Shown: positions 49,322-59,484 of the stretch, piece after piece | Layout of the letters: each line of letters starts with the position of its first letter | Numbering within the stretch: position 1 is the stretch's first letter | Assembly: GCA_041319085.1 (NCBI GenBank) | Contig: CP101033.1 | Location: 1,018,501 to 1,082,500, forward strand | Source of the DNA: Aeromonas veronii | Lineage (GTDB): Bacteria > Pseudomonadota > Gammaproteobacteria > Enterobacterales > Aeromonadaceae | Length of the DNA stretch: 64,000 bases | Direction of reading: 5' to 3' | Notes under the pieces: model-generated | What the model was told of the DNA's origin: nothing | What the model saw: only the letters and a program-made list of their open reading frames with translations | Database searches by the model: none | Position numbers and translations under genes: made by a program

Positions 49322-49753
49322 TTATTGGAAATCCTTCAGGTTCCAGTTGCCGATGTCGTCATCAGTACCTGCTTCACCATCCAGACCCATGGAGAAGATG
49401 TCGATCTTGCCGAACTGGCCCGGGCTCAGCAGCTGGTACGGGTTGCCCCAGGGATCTTGCGGCAGGCGCTTGATGTAGCCGCCATCGCGGTAGCTGCGCG
49501 GCGCCGGATCGATGGAGGGCTTGGTCACCAGTGCGTCCAGACCCTGTTCGGTGTTCGGGTAGCGGTTGTTGTCCAGCTTGTACATGTCGAGGGCGTTTTC
49601 CAGCGCCACGATATCGGAGACCGCTTTCTGCTGATCAGCCTTCTCCTTGTTGCCCATCAGGTTGGGCACCACCAGACTGGCCAGAATGCCCAAGATCACG
49701 ATGACCACCATGACTTCCAGCAGGGTAAAACCGGATTGACGACGCTTTTGCAT
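49322..49753 (-). CDS. exeG: major pseudopilin ExeG (GspG)
   Basis: Major subunit of the type II pseudopilus, 143 residues: leader MQKRRQSG cleaved before FTLLEVMVVIVILGILASLV with Glu5, and the calcium-binding C-terminal loop (GLDGEAGTDDDIGNW). Length and sequence are typical. Confidence 0.96.
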   Translation of the reverse strand: MQKRRQSGFTLLEVMVVIVILGILASLVVPNLMGNKEKADQQKAVSDIVALENALDMYKLDNNRYPNTEQGLDALVTKPSIDPAPRSYRDGGYIKRLPQDPWGNPYQLLSPGQFGKIDIFSMGLDGEAGTDDDIGNWNLKDFQ

Positions 49754-49817
49754 TACTTTGACTCCCTCACAGATGAGATGGCATGAACCATCGACGATTG
49801 ATTGTTAAACCGCGATC

Positions 49818-49850
49818 GTTCGATTACGCCTGTCGGCTAATCGAACCTAC
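49818..49850 (-). repeat. REP-like palindrome between exeF and exeG
   Basis: GTTCGATTACGCC and GGCTAATCGAAC arms; the reverse complement resembles the element at 5863-5889. A further GTAGGTTCG at 49867-49875 pairs with CGAACCTAC at 49842-49850. Confidence 0.6.
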
Positions 49851-49905
49851 GGGGTCGATTGGATTGGTAGGTTCGCATAGGGTCGCGTATTTGGACGTCC
49901 GAACC

Positions 49906-51126
49906 TTACATATTCACCATATTGTTCAGTTCCAGGATCGGCTGCAGGATCGACATCACGATAAACAGCACTACCCCGGCCATGGAGACCACCAGCATGG
50001 GTTCGAACACCCCGAGGGCAATGTTCACCTGGGATTCAAACTCCCGATCCTGGTTGTCTGCCGCCCGCTCCAGCATGCTGTCGAGCTCGCCGCTCTGCTC
50101 GCCGGAGGCGATCATGTGCAGCATCATGGGCGGGAAAATCTTGGTCTCGGCCAGCGACTTGCGCAGACTGGTCCCTTCGCGCACCCGTTCGGCGGCCTCG
50201 AGAATGCGCATTCTGGCAAAGTCGTTGGAGAGCACTTCGCCGGAGATCTTCATCCCCTCCAGCAGCGGTACCGCACTGGCGTTGAGGATGCTTAACGTGC
50301 GAGCGAAGCGGGCGGTGTTGAGACCGCGACTGACCCGGCCAATCACCGGCAGGCCGAGCAGCACCTGATGCCAGCGTCGGCGGCGCTTTTCATCGGTGAG
50401 CCACCAGCGCCAGACAAAGCTGCCAAGGAAGATCAGCAGCAGGAACCAGAGGCCGTAGGCCTGCATCAGTTCGCTGGTGCCGATGAGAAAGCGGGTGGTG
50501 CCCGGCAATTGTTGACCCATGTGTTCAAACTGGGCCACCACCTTGGGTACCACCGCGGTGAGCAGGATCGAGATAACCCCGATGGCGACACAGGTGAGCA
50601 CGATGGGGTAGATCATCGCCTGCAGCAGCTTGGTGCGCATATGCTGGCGCTGCTCGGTGTAGTCGGCGAGGCGGTTGAGCACTTTTTCCAGATGGCCCGA
50701 TTTTTCACCGGCCGCCACCATGGAGCGAAACAGCTGGTCGAATACATGGGGAAAGGCCCCCAGCGAGTCGGCCAGCGAATAACCTTCCACCACCTTGCTG
50801 CGCACGGTCGCCACCAGAGAGCGCAAGTGGGCTTTTTCGCACTGCTCGGCCACCGCTTTGAGCGCCTCTTCGATGGTGAGACCGGCGCCCACCAGAGTCG
50901 CCAGCTGGCGAGTGATCAGGGCCAGCTCGGCAGTGCTGGCACCACGACGAAACAGGGCGAAGCGGGTCGCTTCCCGTTTCGCCTTCTCGGTGGTCTCGTT
51001 CACCTCGAGGGGAGTGAGCCCCTGTTCACGCAGCAGCTGGCGTACCTGACGGGCCGAGTCGCCCTCCATTACGCCGCTCTTGCTGCGTCCCTTGTTGTCG
51101 AGGGCCTTGTATTCGAATGCCGCCAT
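49906..51126 (-). CDS. exeF: type II secretion inner-membrane protein ExeF (GspF)
   Basis: Multi-pass platform protein of 406 residues with two GspF domains. Family patterns GLTIEEALKAVAEQ and SRGLNTARFARTLSILNASA are clear, and three hydrophobic segments (VLTCVAIGVISILLTAVV, GLWFLLLIFLGSFVW and the C-terminal MLVVSMAGVVLFIVMS) are present. One base separates it from exeE. Confidence 0.96.
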   Translation of the reverse strand: MAAFEYKALDNKGRSKSGVMEGDSARQVRQLLREQGLTPLEVNETTEKAKREATRFALFRRGASTAELALITRQLATLVGAGLTIEEALKAVAEQCEKAHLRSLVATVRSKVVEGYSLADSLGAFPHVFDQLFRSMVAAGEKSGHLEKVLNRLADYTEQRQHMRTKLLQAMIYPIVLTCVAIGVISILLTAVVPKVVAQFEHMGQQLPGTTRFLIGTSELMQAYGLWFLLLIFLGSFVWRWWLTDEKRRRRWHQVLLGLPVIGRVSRGLNTARFARTLSILNASAVPLLEGMKISGEVLSNDFARMRILEAAERVREGTSLRKSLAETKIFPPMMLHMIASGEQSGELDSMLERAADNQDREFESQVNIALGVFEPMLVVSMAGVVLFIVMSILQPILELNNMVNM

Positions 51127-51127
51127 C

Positions 51128-52633
51128 TCAATCTTCCCGGGTCACGCGCAGCACCTCTTCGAGGCTGGTCTGCCCCTTGAGGACCTTGTCGATGCCATCA
51201 CGGCGGATGCTTGGGGTGTGGCCGCGGATCAGCCGCTCGATGGCGAGCTCGCCGCTGGCGCTGTGAATGGCTTCACGCACCGCTTCGTCGATCACCACCA
51301 GCTCGTGGATGCCGGTCCGGCCACGGTAGCCGGTGTGGTTGCACAGCTCGCACCCGACCGGACGCCACACCTGCTGATCGGGGGCCAGCTCGATGCCCAT
51401 GGCGAGGCGCTCCTGCTCGGTGATGGGGCGCGGGGCACGGCAATCGGGGCAGAGGGTGCGCACCAGCCGCTGGGCCAGCACCGCCAGCAGGGACGATGAG
51501 AGCAGGAAGGGTTCGATCCCCATGTCACGCATCCGGGTGATAGCGCCGATGGCGGTGTTGGTGTGCAGGGTCGACATCACCAGGTGACCGGTCAGCGACG
51601 CCTGTACCGCAATCTGGGCGGTTTCCAGATCTCGGATTTCCCCCACCATCACCACATCCGGATCCTGACGCAAAATGGCGCGCAAGCCGCGGGCGAAGGT
51701 CATGTCCACCTTGGTGTTGACCTGGGTCTGGCCCACCCCTTCGAGGTCATATTCGATGGGGTCTTCCACCGTCAGGATGTTGCGATCCCGCGAGTTGATT
51801 TCAGACAGCGCCGCATAGAGGGTGGTGGATTTACCGGAACCGGTCGGGCCGGTGACCAGAATAATGCCGTGGGGCTTGCGAATAAGCTCGCTGATAATGG
51901 TGCGGTTGGCCGCGGTCATCCCCAGCTGCTTGAGCTCGAGGCGCACGTTGTTCTTGTCGAGCAGACGCAATACCACCCGCTCGCCGTAGCTGGACGGCAT
52001 GGTGGAGACCCGCACATCCACCGCCCGGCCGCCGATGCGCAACGAGATACGGCCATCCTGCGGTACCCGCTTCTCGGCGATATCCATCCGCGACATCACC
52101 TTGATCCGCGACACCAGCAGTGAGGCTAGCTTGCGATGGGGGCGCAGGATCTCCCGCAGCACCCCATCGATGCGAAAACGGATCACCAGTGCCCGCTCGA
52201 AGGTCTCGATATGGATATCGGAGGCCTCCTCCTTGATCGCCTCGCTCAGCATGGCGTTGATGAGGCGAATGATGGGGGCGTCGTCATCGGCGTCCAGCAG
52301 ATCTTCGCTTTGCGGCAGCTCTTCGGCCAGGGCGAAGAAGTCCATCTCGTTGCCGAGATCTTCCATCAGCTGGCGCGCCTCTGAGGAGTCGCGCTGGTAG
52401 TGGGCCATCAGCAACTCTTCGAAGGCGTCGTTGTCGAGTTGCTCCACCGCGAAGCTGCAACCCGCCACCCGCCGCACTTCCAGCAGGGCTTGCGGGGTGA
52501 CGCCGGGGCGACACTGCAGCACGGGGGTGCCGTCCCGCTCAATCAGGATCACCCCGAAGTTGCGGGCAAAGACAAAGGGGAGCTCGGGCAGTGGCGCAGG
52601 CCCGGCGCTTCCATCCAGATGGTAGGCACTCAT
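51128..52633 (-). CDS. exeE: type II secretion ATPase ExeE (GspE)
   Basis: 501-residue assembly ATPase. Walker A is [18 protein letters not shown], the Asp box is [20 protein letters not shown], and Walker B is [17 protein letters not shown] tetracysteine zinc module (CPDC and CELCNH) lies in the C-terminal third. The start shares one base with the exeD stop (TGATG). Confidence 0.97.
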   Translation of the reverse strand: MSAYHLDGSAGPAPLPELPFVFARNFGVILIERDGTPVLQCRPGVTPQALLEVRRVAGCSFAVEQLDNDAFEELLMAHYQRDSSEARQLMEDLGNEMDFFALAEELPQSEDLLDADDDAPIIRLINAMLSEAIKEEASDIHIETFERALVIRFRIDGVLREILRPHRKLASLLVSRIKVMSRMDIAEKRVPQDGRISLRIGGRAVDVRVSTMPSSYGERVVLRLLDKNNVRLELKQLGMTAANRTIISELIRKPHGIILVTGPTGSGKSTTLYAALSEINSRDRNILTVEDPIEYDLEGVGQTQVNTKVDMTFARGLRAILRQDPDVVMVGEIRDLETAQIAVQASLTGHLVMSTLHTNTAIGAITRMRDMGIEPFLLSSSLLAVLAQRLVRTLCPDCRAPRPITEQERLAMGIELAPDQQVWRPVGCELCNHTGYRGRTGIHELVVIDEAVREAIHSASGELAIERLIRGHTPSIRRDGIDKVLKGQTSLEEVLRVTRED

Positions 52634-54669
52634 CAGGGCTTACTCTGCACAAACGGGGTGGTGGTCTCGACAGTGTTCTGCTGTCTGCTCCGCATCTCGT
52701 TGATCTGCTTCTGGATCTCTTTTTGCAGCTCGGGCGACACCATCACATCCTGACCGTAGGCAGGCAATACCTGACGGGCGGGGGAGGTGAGATACCCCTC
52801 CTGCGAGGCGGCATTGAGCTGCTCGGCGCGGAACAGGGAGTACTTGTTGCTGGAGACACCGGTATAGACGTCTGCATCACGCAAGATGGTCGGCCGGATA
52901 AAGACCATCAGGTTGCGCTTGGCGGTGGTGTTGGAGGTGGAGCGGAACAGATAACCCAGCACCGGGATATCACCCAGCAAGGGTACCTTGGAGACCTGCT
53001 CCTTGGTCTGTTCGTCCATCAAACCGCCCAGCACCACGGTTTCGCCGCTTTTGACCAGTACCGCGTTCTTGACGGTTCGGGTATCGAAGGTGGGGCCAAG
53101 GTTGGCAGTACCGGTCGCCTGGGTCTGGGCGACGCTGGAGACCTCCTGCTCGATATTGAGCAGCACCGAATCCCCTTCGTTGATCTGCGGGGTCACCACC
53201 AGCTTGGTGCCCACCGTCTTGCGTTCGATGGTGTTGAACACCTGATCGCTGGTGGTGGAGCTTTGCGAGCCGCTCTGGACCGGGACCTCCTGACCGACGT
53301 TGAAGGAGGCCTCCTTGTTGTCCATGGTGACGATACTCGGGGTGGAGAGAATATCGTTCTTGGTGTTGGAGGCCAGCGCCGTGGCCAGCATGGCCCAGTC
53401 CCCCCTATAGAAACCGGCGGCCATGCCGTTGAACTCTTTTAGCAGATTGGCTGCGGTGTCGGTATTGCCGTCCTGGTAATCCTTACCGGCGGCGATGGCG
53501 CCGCCGATGGGCAGACCGGAGTTGGTGAACTGGGTGCCGCCGCCGTTGGCATTGCCCCACTGGACGCCAAGGGTGAGGCCGTCACCGTCCTGCATCTCGA
53601 CGATGATCGCCTCCACCAGCACCTGGGCGCGGCGGATGTCGAGCTTGGCCACCACCTGCTCCAGTTCGGACATCACGTCCGGCTGGGCGGTGATGACCAG
53701 CGCATTGGTGGTCTCGTCGGCGGAGATGGCCAGCTTGCCACCGCCGATGCTGGCACTCCCTGTGGTTGCGCCGCCCTTCTTGTCGGCCTCGATGCTGGAG
53801 CTGACCCCCTTGAGCACCTCGACCATGTCTTTGGCCTTGCCATATTTGAGGTAGAAGACCCGGGTATTGCCCTGGCTCTGCAGGTCGCGGTCGAGCTGAC
53901 GCACCATCTGGATGATGCGGGCGCGCGCTTTCGGCTCACCACTCACTACCACAGAGTTGGTGCGCTCGTCGGCTACCACCTTGGGGGAGAGCAGCAAGGA
54001 GGCGGTGCCGCCCTGTGGGTTGCCATCCTTGTTGAGGTTGGTCACCAGCCGCACCATTTCACCCGCCGAAGCGAACTTGAGCTTGATGATGTCCACATCC
54101 TGATCGCCTGCGCGGTCGACCCGGTTCACCACTTCCACCAGCCGGTTGACCACGGCGGCGCGGCCGGTGATCAGCAGCACGTTGGAGGGCTCGTAGTGCA
54201 CCACGTTGCCACCACCGGCGTTGTCGTTGAGCTGGCGCAGCAGTGGCGCCAGTTCACGGACCGAGACGTTGCGCACCGGCACTACTCTAGTCACCATCTC
54301 GTCGCCGGAGCCCGGGTTGCTGCCATCCACCACCGGAATGGCGGAGGTCTTGGCATCCCGCGAGCGCAGCACCTTGAGCACCCCGTTGTCCATCGGCACC
54401 ACGGCAAAGCCGTAGACGTCGAGCACGCTCAGGAAGAACTGGTAGTATTGCGCCTCGTTGAGCAGGTCGTAGCTGCGCACGTTGATCTTGCCGCGCACCG
54501 AGGGCTCTATGATGATGGTTTTATTGAGGTTCTTGCCCACCGTATTGATGAATTCTTCGATGTCGGTGTTCTTGAAACTGGCCGAGTATTCGGTGGCCCA
54601 GGCTGAGCCCGCCATCAACAGTGCCGCTGCGACAGTGGCCAGACGCCAGCCTTTCCCTTTAGTGGTCAT
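52633..54669 (-). CDS. exeD: type II secretin ExeD (GspD)
   Basis: Outer-membrane channel of the T2SS, 678 residues. The signal peptide ends near AGSAWA, then N0-N3 domains ([20 protein letters not shown] onwards), and the secretin core with the QEVPVQSG gate-region motif and [14 protein letters not shown]. In A. hydrophila assembly of ExeD depends on ExeAB, encoded upstream here. Confidence 0.97.
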   Translation of the reverse strand: MTTKGKGWRLATVAAALLMAGSAWATEYSASFKNTDIEEFINTVGKNLNKTIIIEPSVRGKINVRSYDLLNEAQYYQFFLSVLDVYGFAVVPMDNGVLKVLRSRDAKTSAIPVVDGSNPGSGDEMVTRVVPVRNVSVRELAPLLRQLNDNAGGGNVVHYEPSNVLLITGRAAVVNRLVEVVNRVDRAGDQDVDIIKLKFASAGEMVRLVTNLNKDGNPQGGTASLLLSPKVVADERTNSVVVSGEPKARARIIQMVRQLDRDLQSQGNTRVFYLKYGKAKDMVEVLKGVSSSIEADKKGGATTGSASIGGGKLAISADETTNALVITAQPDVMSELEQVVAKLDIRRAQVLVEAIIVEMQDGDGLTLGVQWGNANGGGTQFTNSGLPIGGAIAAGKDYQDGNTDTAANLLKEFNGMAAGFYRGDWAMLATALASNTKNDILSTPSIVTMDNKEASFNVGQEVPVQSGSQSSTTSDQVFNTIERKTVGTKLVVTPQINEGDSVLLNIEQEVSSVAQTQATGTANLGPTFDTRTVKNAVLVKSGETVVLGGLMDEQTKEQVSKVPLLGDIPVLGYLFRSTSNTTAKRNLMVFIRPTILRDADVYTGVSSNKYSLFRAEQLNAASQEGYLTSPARQVLPAYGQDVMVSPELQKEIQKQINEMRSRQQNTVETTTPFVQSKP

Positions 54670-54690
54670 TATTGGTACGACTCCAAATCA

Positions 54691-55560
54691 TTATTCTGAC
54701 AAGCGCACATAGACATCGAACTGTTCGCCCTGTCGCTCGACGGTCACTGTCATTTCCGTTGCGCCAGCCAGCTGCTGCATCGCCTGCATGGCTTGCATGT
54801 TGTCCCGTAAGTCCAGCCCGTTGATGCTGATGGCCAAGTCATTGGTCTGCAGCCCGCTCTGGTTGAAATACTCCGGATTGCGGCCCGGGTTGAGGCGATA
54901 GCCGGTCATGCGGCCATTCACTTGAACCGGTGAAATATTAAGGTAATCGGTGATCTTGCCCGGATCGGCCATCAGCTCGCTGCGCAGGGAGCCAAGGGGG
55001 GCTGCTTTGCCAGTCTGCGGCAGCGGTTTGCCATACTCCTCGCCATCCAACATCAGGGTCTCGTCGCGGCCATCCCGCTCGATGATCACCCGATCCGGAT
55101 AGACCTGCCGGATCCGCGCCTGGGTGCCGTCAATCATGTCGCCAATACCATAGGAGTTCTGGATGCCTGACATGGCGATGATGGCGATGGATTTGGCAGG
55201 ATCTGAACTGGCCAGCACGCCACTTAACTGAGCATTGAGCTGGGTGCGCGGCGCATTGGCGGCCACAGCGGCTTTGGCCTGCACCTTGGGGATCGCCTTG
55301 CCAAACAGCGCCAGTCGGCTCACCTCGCCCAGCTCTAGGCGCGGGTTGCTCTGGCCGCTGACCGCCACGGCGGACGGTTGCCACGGCTGGCTGGTTTGCG
55401 GGCTGGCCAGGGTGAGCAGACGCCAGGTGAGGGCGGCGCTCTGTTGCGCCAGCATGATCAGCAGCGCCAGAAAGGCCAGCTGGGTGACTCTGGTCATGGG
55501 AAGCCGCCGGCACTGGGCCAGCAGCATGGTCAAGATCTCATCCCTGAATCGTAGCGTCAT
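54691..55560 (-). CDS. exeC: type II secretion protein ExeC (GspC)
   Basis: 289-residue inner-membrane protein, with an N-terminal helix (LAFLALLIMLAQQSAAL), HR domain (AQLSGVLASSDPAKSIAIIA) that contacts the secretin, and a C-terminal PDZ domain (GLQTNDLAISINGLDL). First gene of exeC-N. ATG 55560 gives the length known for aeromonad ExeC; an open frame continues upstream but is not conserved. Confidence 0.95.
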   Translation of the reverse strand: MTLRFRDEILTMLLAQCRRLPMTRVTQLAFLALLIMLAQQSAALTWRLLTLASPQTSQPWQPSAVAVSGQSNPRLELGEVSRLALFGKAIPKVQAKAAVAANAPRTQLNAQLSGVLASSDPAKSIAIIAMSGIQNSYGIGDMIDGTQARIRQVYPDRVIIERDGRDETLMLDGEEYGKPLPQTGKAAPLGSLRSELMADPGKITDYLNISPVQVNGRMTGYRLNPGRNPEYFNQSGLQTNDLAISINGLDLRDNMQAMQAMQQLAGATEMTVTVERQGEQFDVYVRLSE

Positions 55561-55755
55561 ATTAATCAACAAATTCCAGGTTCTGGGGTGGCTGCGTATT
55601 GTGTACGGCTGAGAGCCGTGACACAACGGTTCCGGGCGCGCCAAGCCGTAAAAATGGATGTTTCATCACACCGTAACCCTTTGAATGCGCATATAAAGTG
55701 GCACTCTGGCGAGGTACTTCCTGCTTGCCAGCGAACATCAGGGCCCGGTGCGTAC
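55561..55755 (-). promoter_or_regulatory. exeB-exeC intergenic region, probable exeC-N promoter
   Basis: 195 bases separating exeB from the exeC operon. An AT-rich TTTATATGC near 55687-55700 may form a -10 region, but no firm -35 was found. Confidence 0.3.
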
Positions 55756-56448
55756 TCACCCTCGCCAATCTTGCAGTGCCTTGAGGGTCACGCTCTGTCC
55801 GGCGATCTGCAACACGATGTATTGTTGGTCGATGGTGGCGAGCACGACCCCCGGGGCGATTTCGCTGCTCTCCCGGTATTCGCGGCCATTGAGTACCACG
55901 GCCCGCTTGGCGGGGTTGGAGGAGAACACATGAGAGCCGTAGCTCAGCTGCGGCACCTGCTGGCGCACCGACAGGGGCGCCGAGCCCAGCGCCATCAACT
56001 GGGCCGGTTGCACGCTCTGGCTGGCGGTGTGTGGCGTCTCCTGCAATGGCGTTTCATTGAGGGCTTTCATCAGCTGCTCGGCCAGACTCAGTGTGGGGGG
56101 ATTCCCCTTGCTGGCCCCTTCGTTTTTGGCCACAGCTCTGGGTTGGACCACCGGCTCCGGCAGGGGCGGGGGGAGCGGACGGGTCACCATCGCCTTGGGT
56201 TCGACCCGCACGAAGGGTGGGGTGATTACCTCTTTCACCTCCACCTTCTCCTCGATGGGGCGCAGGTGGATCAGGTGCCAGCCATAGTTGGCTCCCGCCC
56301 CCAACAACAGGGCCAGAGGGGCCAGCAGCCAGCCGATGCGGCGGGGGCTGCGCTCCTCTTCCCGGGGCATGGGCAAGCCCATGGCCGGGATATGGGCGGA
56401 GAGTTGCGGTTGCTGCGCTCGGTGCAGCGCTTTTAGCAGGGTAGACAT
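55756..56448 (-). CDS. exeB: general secretion protein ExeB
   Basis: 230-residue inner-membrane protein with one transmembrane helix at residues 38-54 (IGWLLAPLALLLGAGANYG), a proline-rich periplasmic linker (RPLPPPLPEPVVQPR) and a globular GspB domain ending in TLKALQDWRG. With ExeA it forms the complex that remodels peptidoglycan for secretin assembly. The start overlaps the exeA stop by one base. Confidence 0.94.
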   Translation of the reverse strand: MSTLLKALHRAQQPQLSAHIPAMGLPMPREEERSPRRIGWLLAPLALLLGAGANYGWHLIHLRPIEEKVEVKEVITPPFVRVEPKAMVTRPLPPPLPEPVVQPRAVAKNEGASKGNPPTLSLAEQLMKALNETPLQETPHTASQSVQPAQLMALGSAPLSVRQQVPQLSYGSHVFSSNPAKRAVVLNGREYRESSEIAPGVVLATIDQQYIVLQIAGQSVTLKALQDWRG

Positions 56449-58016
56449 CAGGAGGCCTCCTCCAGTCTGGGCATGGGTTCACCGGAGAGGGCGTTGAGAC
56501 GCAGCAGGGTGTTGCTGCCAGCGATGCCATCAGGGGTCAGGCCTTGGTCTTGCTGGAACTGGCGCAGCTTGTGTTTGAGCTCGTCATCGAAACGGCGCAC
56601 CTTGCGCTCGGGTTGTTGCAGCGCACGGCTCAGGGCGTTGTCGAGCCACTGGATCTGGGTCTGACCGGCATTGCTGGCGATCAGGCTGACGCCCCCTTTC
56701 GGCATGCGCCAGAGCAGGGTGTAGCTACCGCCCCAGTTGTCGCTGAGCCACTGACGATCCACCTGCCAGCTCTGGTCGCCGATCATCAGGCTGGCCTTGC
56801 CCGGCCCCAGATTGACCAGGGTCGCGTAGTAGAGGCCGCCGGTGTCGTCGGTCAGAGTGATCATGGCGGGATGCTGCAGGGCGCGCAGCTCGTCGAGGCT
56901 CGCCTCTCCCTCCTGACAGCGCAGACCGGCACGGGGCGCGTTGTCGCAGGTCGCCTCGAACGGTTCCGGTTCATAACCCCAGACCCGATAGAGATTCTGC
57001 ATGGCGCTGTCGGGGTCGATGGCCTGATTGATCGCCTCGGTCAGTTGCTCCTGTTGCTCGGCGGTCTCGTCGATGGTGACCGGCACCTCGACCTTGACCA
57101 CCGGTCGGGTGGGGAACACGCCGAAAAATTGCCAGCCCCACCAGCCTGCGGCCACCAGCAGGGCGCCAGCCAGCGTCACCATCAGAGCGGCGACCCAGCT
57201 TCCTTCGTCCCGAACGCCATTGACCTCAAAGGCGGCCTGGCTGATATCGCCGTGGACAATCTTGTAGCTGCCACGGGCGAAGGCGGCGATCAGGGCGCGG
57301 TCGCAGATGAGGTTGATGAAGCGGGGGATGCCGCCGCTCAGGCGATGGAGTGTCTTGATGGCGCGCGGGGTAAAGATGGGCTGCACACAGCCCGCAACTT
57401 GCAGCCGGAAGCGGACGTAGGCATCCACATCGCGGTGGGAGAGCGGCAGCAGGTGATAGCGGGCGGTAATGCGCTGGGCCAGTTGGCGCAGCAGCGGTTG
57501 GCGCAGCATCTGTTGCAGCTCGGGCTGGCCGATCAGCACCACCTGCAGCAGTTTGCGTTCGTCGGTTTCGAGGTTGGTGAGCAGCCGCAGTTGCTCCAGT
57601 ACCCCGGGCAGCAGGTGCTGCGCCTCATCCACCAGTACCACGCTGCGCTTGCCCGCCGCCAGGTTGGCCAGCAGGTGATCGCGAATAAGGTCGAACAGCC
57701 GCTTGATCCCGGCATCGTCAGGATAGGGGAGTTGAAACTCGTCGCAGATGGTGGCCAGCAGATCCCGTTCGGTCAGGGAGGGGTTGAGGATGTAGGCGAT
57801 CTCGGTCTCGGCGGGCAACTGTTGCAGCAGGCAGCGGGAGACGGTGGTTTTGCCGGTGCCCACTTCGCCGGTCAGCAGCACAAAGCCGCCGCCATCCTGC
57901 AATCCATAGTTGAGATGAGCCAAGGCTTCGCCGTGGCGCTCGCTCATATAGAGGTACTTGGGATTGGGCGAGATGGAAAACGGATGTTCCGAGAGGCCGA
58001 AGAACTGTGTGTACAT
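56448..58016 (-). CDS. exeA: general secretion ATPase ExeA
   Basis: 522 residues from ATG 58016. The AAA domain has Walker A GEVGTGKTTVSRCLL and Walker B SVVLVDEAQHLLP, a single membrane helix follows near 270-292 (WVAALMVTLAGALLVAAGWW), and a C-terminal peptidoglycan-binding domain (LKHKLRQFQQDQGLTPDGIA). It binds peptidoglycan and works with ExeB to place the ExeD secretin. The frame extends to 58085, but MYTQFFGLSEHPFSISPNPK is the conserved N-terminus. The upstream region has a ten-G tract. Confidence 0.95.
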   Translation of the reverse strand: MYTQFFGLSEHPFSISPNPKYLYMSERHGEALAHLNYGLQDGGGFVLLTGEVGTGKTTVSRCLLQQLPAETEIAYILNPSLTERDLLATICDEFQLPYPDDAGIKRLFDLIRDHLLANLAAGKRSVVLVDEAQHLLPGVLEQLRLLTNLETDERKLLQVVLIGQPELQQMLRQPLLRQLAQRITARYHLLPLSHRDVDAYVRFRLQVAGCVQPIFTPRAIKTLHRLSGGIPRFINLICDRALIAAFARGSYKIVHGDISQAAFEVNGVRDEGSWVAALMVTLAGALLVAAGWWGWQFFGVFPTRPVVKVEVPVTIDETAEQQEQLTEAINQAIDPDSAMQNLYRVWGYEPEPFEATCDNAPRAGLRCQEGEASLDELRALQHPAMITLTDDTGGLYYATLVNLGPGKASLMIGDQSWQVDRQWLSDNWGGSYTLLWRMPKGGVSLIASNAGQTQIQWLDNALSRALQQPERKVRRFDDELKHKLRQFQQDQGLTPDGIAGSNTLLRLNALSGEPMPRLEEAS

Positions 58017-58105
58017 GAGGGGATTCTTTTGTGGCCGGAGACAGATGAAATAATGTCTCAGGATGATAGCAAACCTCGAATTCATTTAAAGCCATCATTG
58101 GCGAA

Positions 58106-58115
58106 GGGGGGGGGG
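58106..58115. repeat. ten-G homopolymer upstream of exeA
   Basis: GGGGGGGGGG on the plus strand (poly-C on the exeA sense strand), about 90 bases before the exeA start. Long G/C runs can change length by slippage. Confidence 0.9.
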
Positions 58116-58259
58116 CAAATTGCGGCCTTTTCCTGCCATCTTGTGATCCAGATAGCGGCGCGCCGGGATATTGCGTTCGAAAGATCGTCACCGAGGCTAA
58201 AAACAAGTTTTTGTCGATGAGTTGCCGACCTGAACACTTTCCCTCTTCTGCCGCTTGAG

Positions 58260-58290
58260 CCTCTGTTCGGCAGCGGCTGCCGAACAGAGG
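58260..58290 (-). other. strong hairpin after the FabH-like gene
   Basis: CCTCTGTTCGGCAG pairs with CTGCCGAACAGAGG around CGG. It lies just downstream of the FabH-like gene; no U-run follows, so termination efficiency is uncertain. Confidence 0.55.
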
Positions 58291-58308
58291 GCTTTGCGGT
58301 CTGGCCCC

Positions 58309-59430
58309 TCACAGGCGCAGCAGCAGCAGGCTGCCGATGGAGTAGCCAGCGCCAAATGAGCAAAGTACACCGCGGGCACCGCTCGACAAGTCCTGGTTGA
58401 ACAGGTGGAAGGCGATGATAGAACCCGCCGAGCTGGTGTTGCCGTAGCTATCGAGAATGACCGGCGCCTCCTGCTGGCTGGCATCGTGGCCGAGCAGCTT
58501 GCGACCGATGAACTGGTTCATGGTGAGGTTGGCCTGATGGAGCCAGAGCCGGCTCAGGCTCTCGGCAGGCCAGCCCTGCTCATCGAGCTGGTTTGCTATC
58601 TGGTCGCACACCAGCGGCAACACCTCCTTGAACACCTTGCGTCCCTGCTGGCGAAACAGCTTGTCGTCGCTGTAGCGGGTACGCGGGCTGAGCCGGTTCA
58701 GAAAGCCGAAGTTGTTGCGGATGTTGTTGGAGTACTGGGTCACCAACTTGCTGGCTACCAGTTGCCACGGATTGGCCACCTTGCAATCGGCTTCCCGCTC
58801 CAGCAGCACCGCGGTGCAGGCATCACCGAAGATAAAGTGGCTATCACGATCGCGAAAATTGAGATGCCCAGAGCAGATCTCCGGATTGACCACCAGCGCC
58901 ACTCTGGCGGTGCCTGCCGCCAGCATGTCGGCGGCTGTCTTGATGCCGAAGGTGGCGGAGGAACAGGCCACGTTCATGTCAAAGGCCATGCCGCTTGCCC
59001 CCAGATAGTGCTGCAGCTCGATGGCCAGCGCCGGATAGGGGCGCGGCATGTTGGACGCCGCGACGATCACCAGATCGATCTCGCCCGGTTCGCGGCCAGC
59101 GGCGATCAGCGCTTGCTCGGCGGCGGCCACCGCCATCTCCACCATGATGGAGGGCATCTCGTCGGGCCGCTCCGCCATCAGCGGTTGCATGATATCGGGG
59201 TTGAGCACCCCTTCGCGGCTCACCAGATAACGGCTCTTGATGCCGGAGGCCTTCTCGATGAACTCGCAGCTGGAGTGCTGCTTGGCGGAGAGCTGGCCGG
59301 CGTCGATGGCGGAGGCGTTCTCCTCGTTGTAGAGATCCACATACTGGTTGAAGGCGGCCACCAGCTCTTCATTGCTGACGGCAAAGGGTGGGGTATAGAG
59401 GCCTGAGCCACTGATCACGATAGAGGTCAT
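58309..59430 (-). CDS. beta-ketoacyl-ACP synthase III (FabH-like)
   Basis: 373-residue thiolase-fold condensing enzyme with the KAS III triad: Cys in MNVACSSATFGIK (about 155), His in WLHQANLTMNQF and Asn in DSYGNTSSAGSI. It is longer than standard FabH (about 317) with an N-terminal insertion (VDLYNEENASAIDAGQLSAK), so it is a paralog or FabH2-type enzyme rather than the main one, which would sit with plsX and fabD. The substrate is unknown; no lipid cluster is adjacent. Confidence 0.85.
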   Translation of the reverse strand: MTSIVISGSGLYTPPFAVSNEELVAAFNQYVDLYNEENASAIDAGQLSAKQHSSCEFIEKASGIKSRYLVSREGVLNPDIMQPLMAERPDEMPSIMVEMAVAAAEQALIAAGREPGEIDLVIVAASNMPRPYPALAIELQHYLGASGMAFDMNVACSSATFGIKTAADMLAAGTARVALVVNPEICSGHLNFRDRDSHFIFGDACTAVLLEREADCKVANPWQLVASKLVTQYSNNIRNNFGFLNRLSPRTRYSDDKLFRQQGRKVFKEVLPLVCDQIANQLDEQGWPAESLSRLWLHQANLTMNQFIGRKLLGHDASQQEAPVILDSYGNTSSAGSIIAFHLFNQDLSSGARGVLCSFGAGYSIGSLLLLRL

Positions 59431-59484
59431 CTTTGCTCCTCGCCGGGTGCGTTCCCGGCTTGTCGGTTTATAGGGTAGAGAGGG

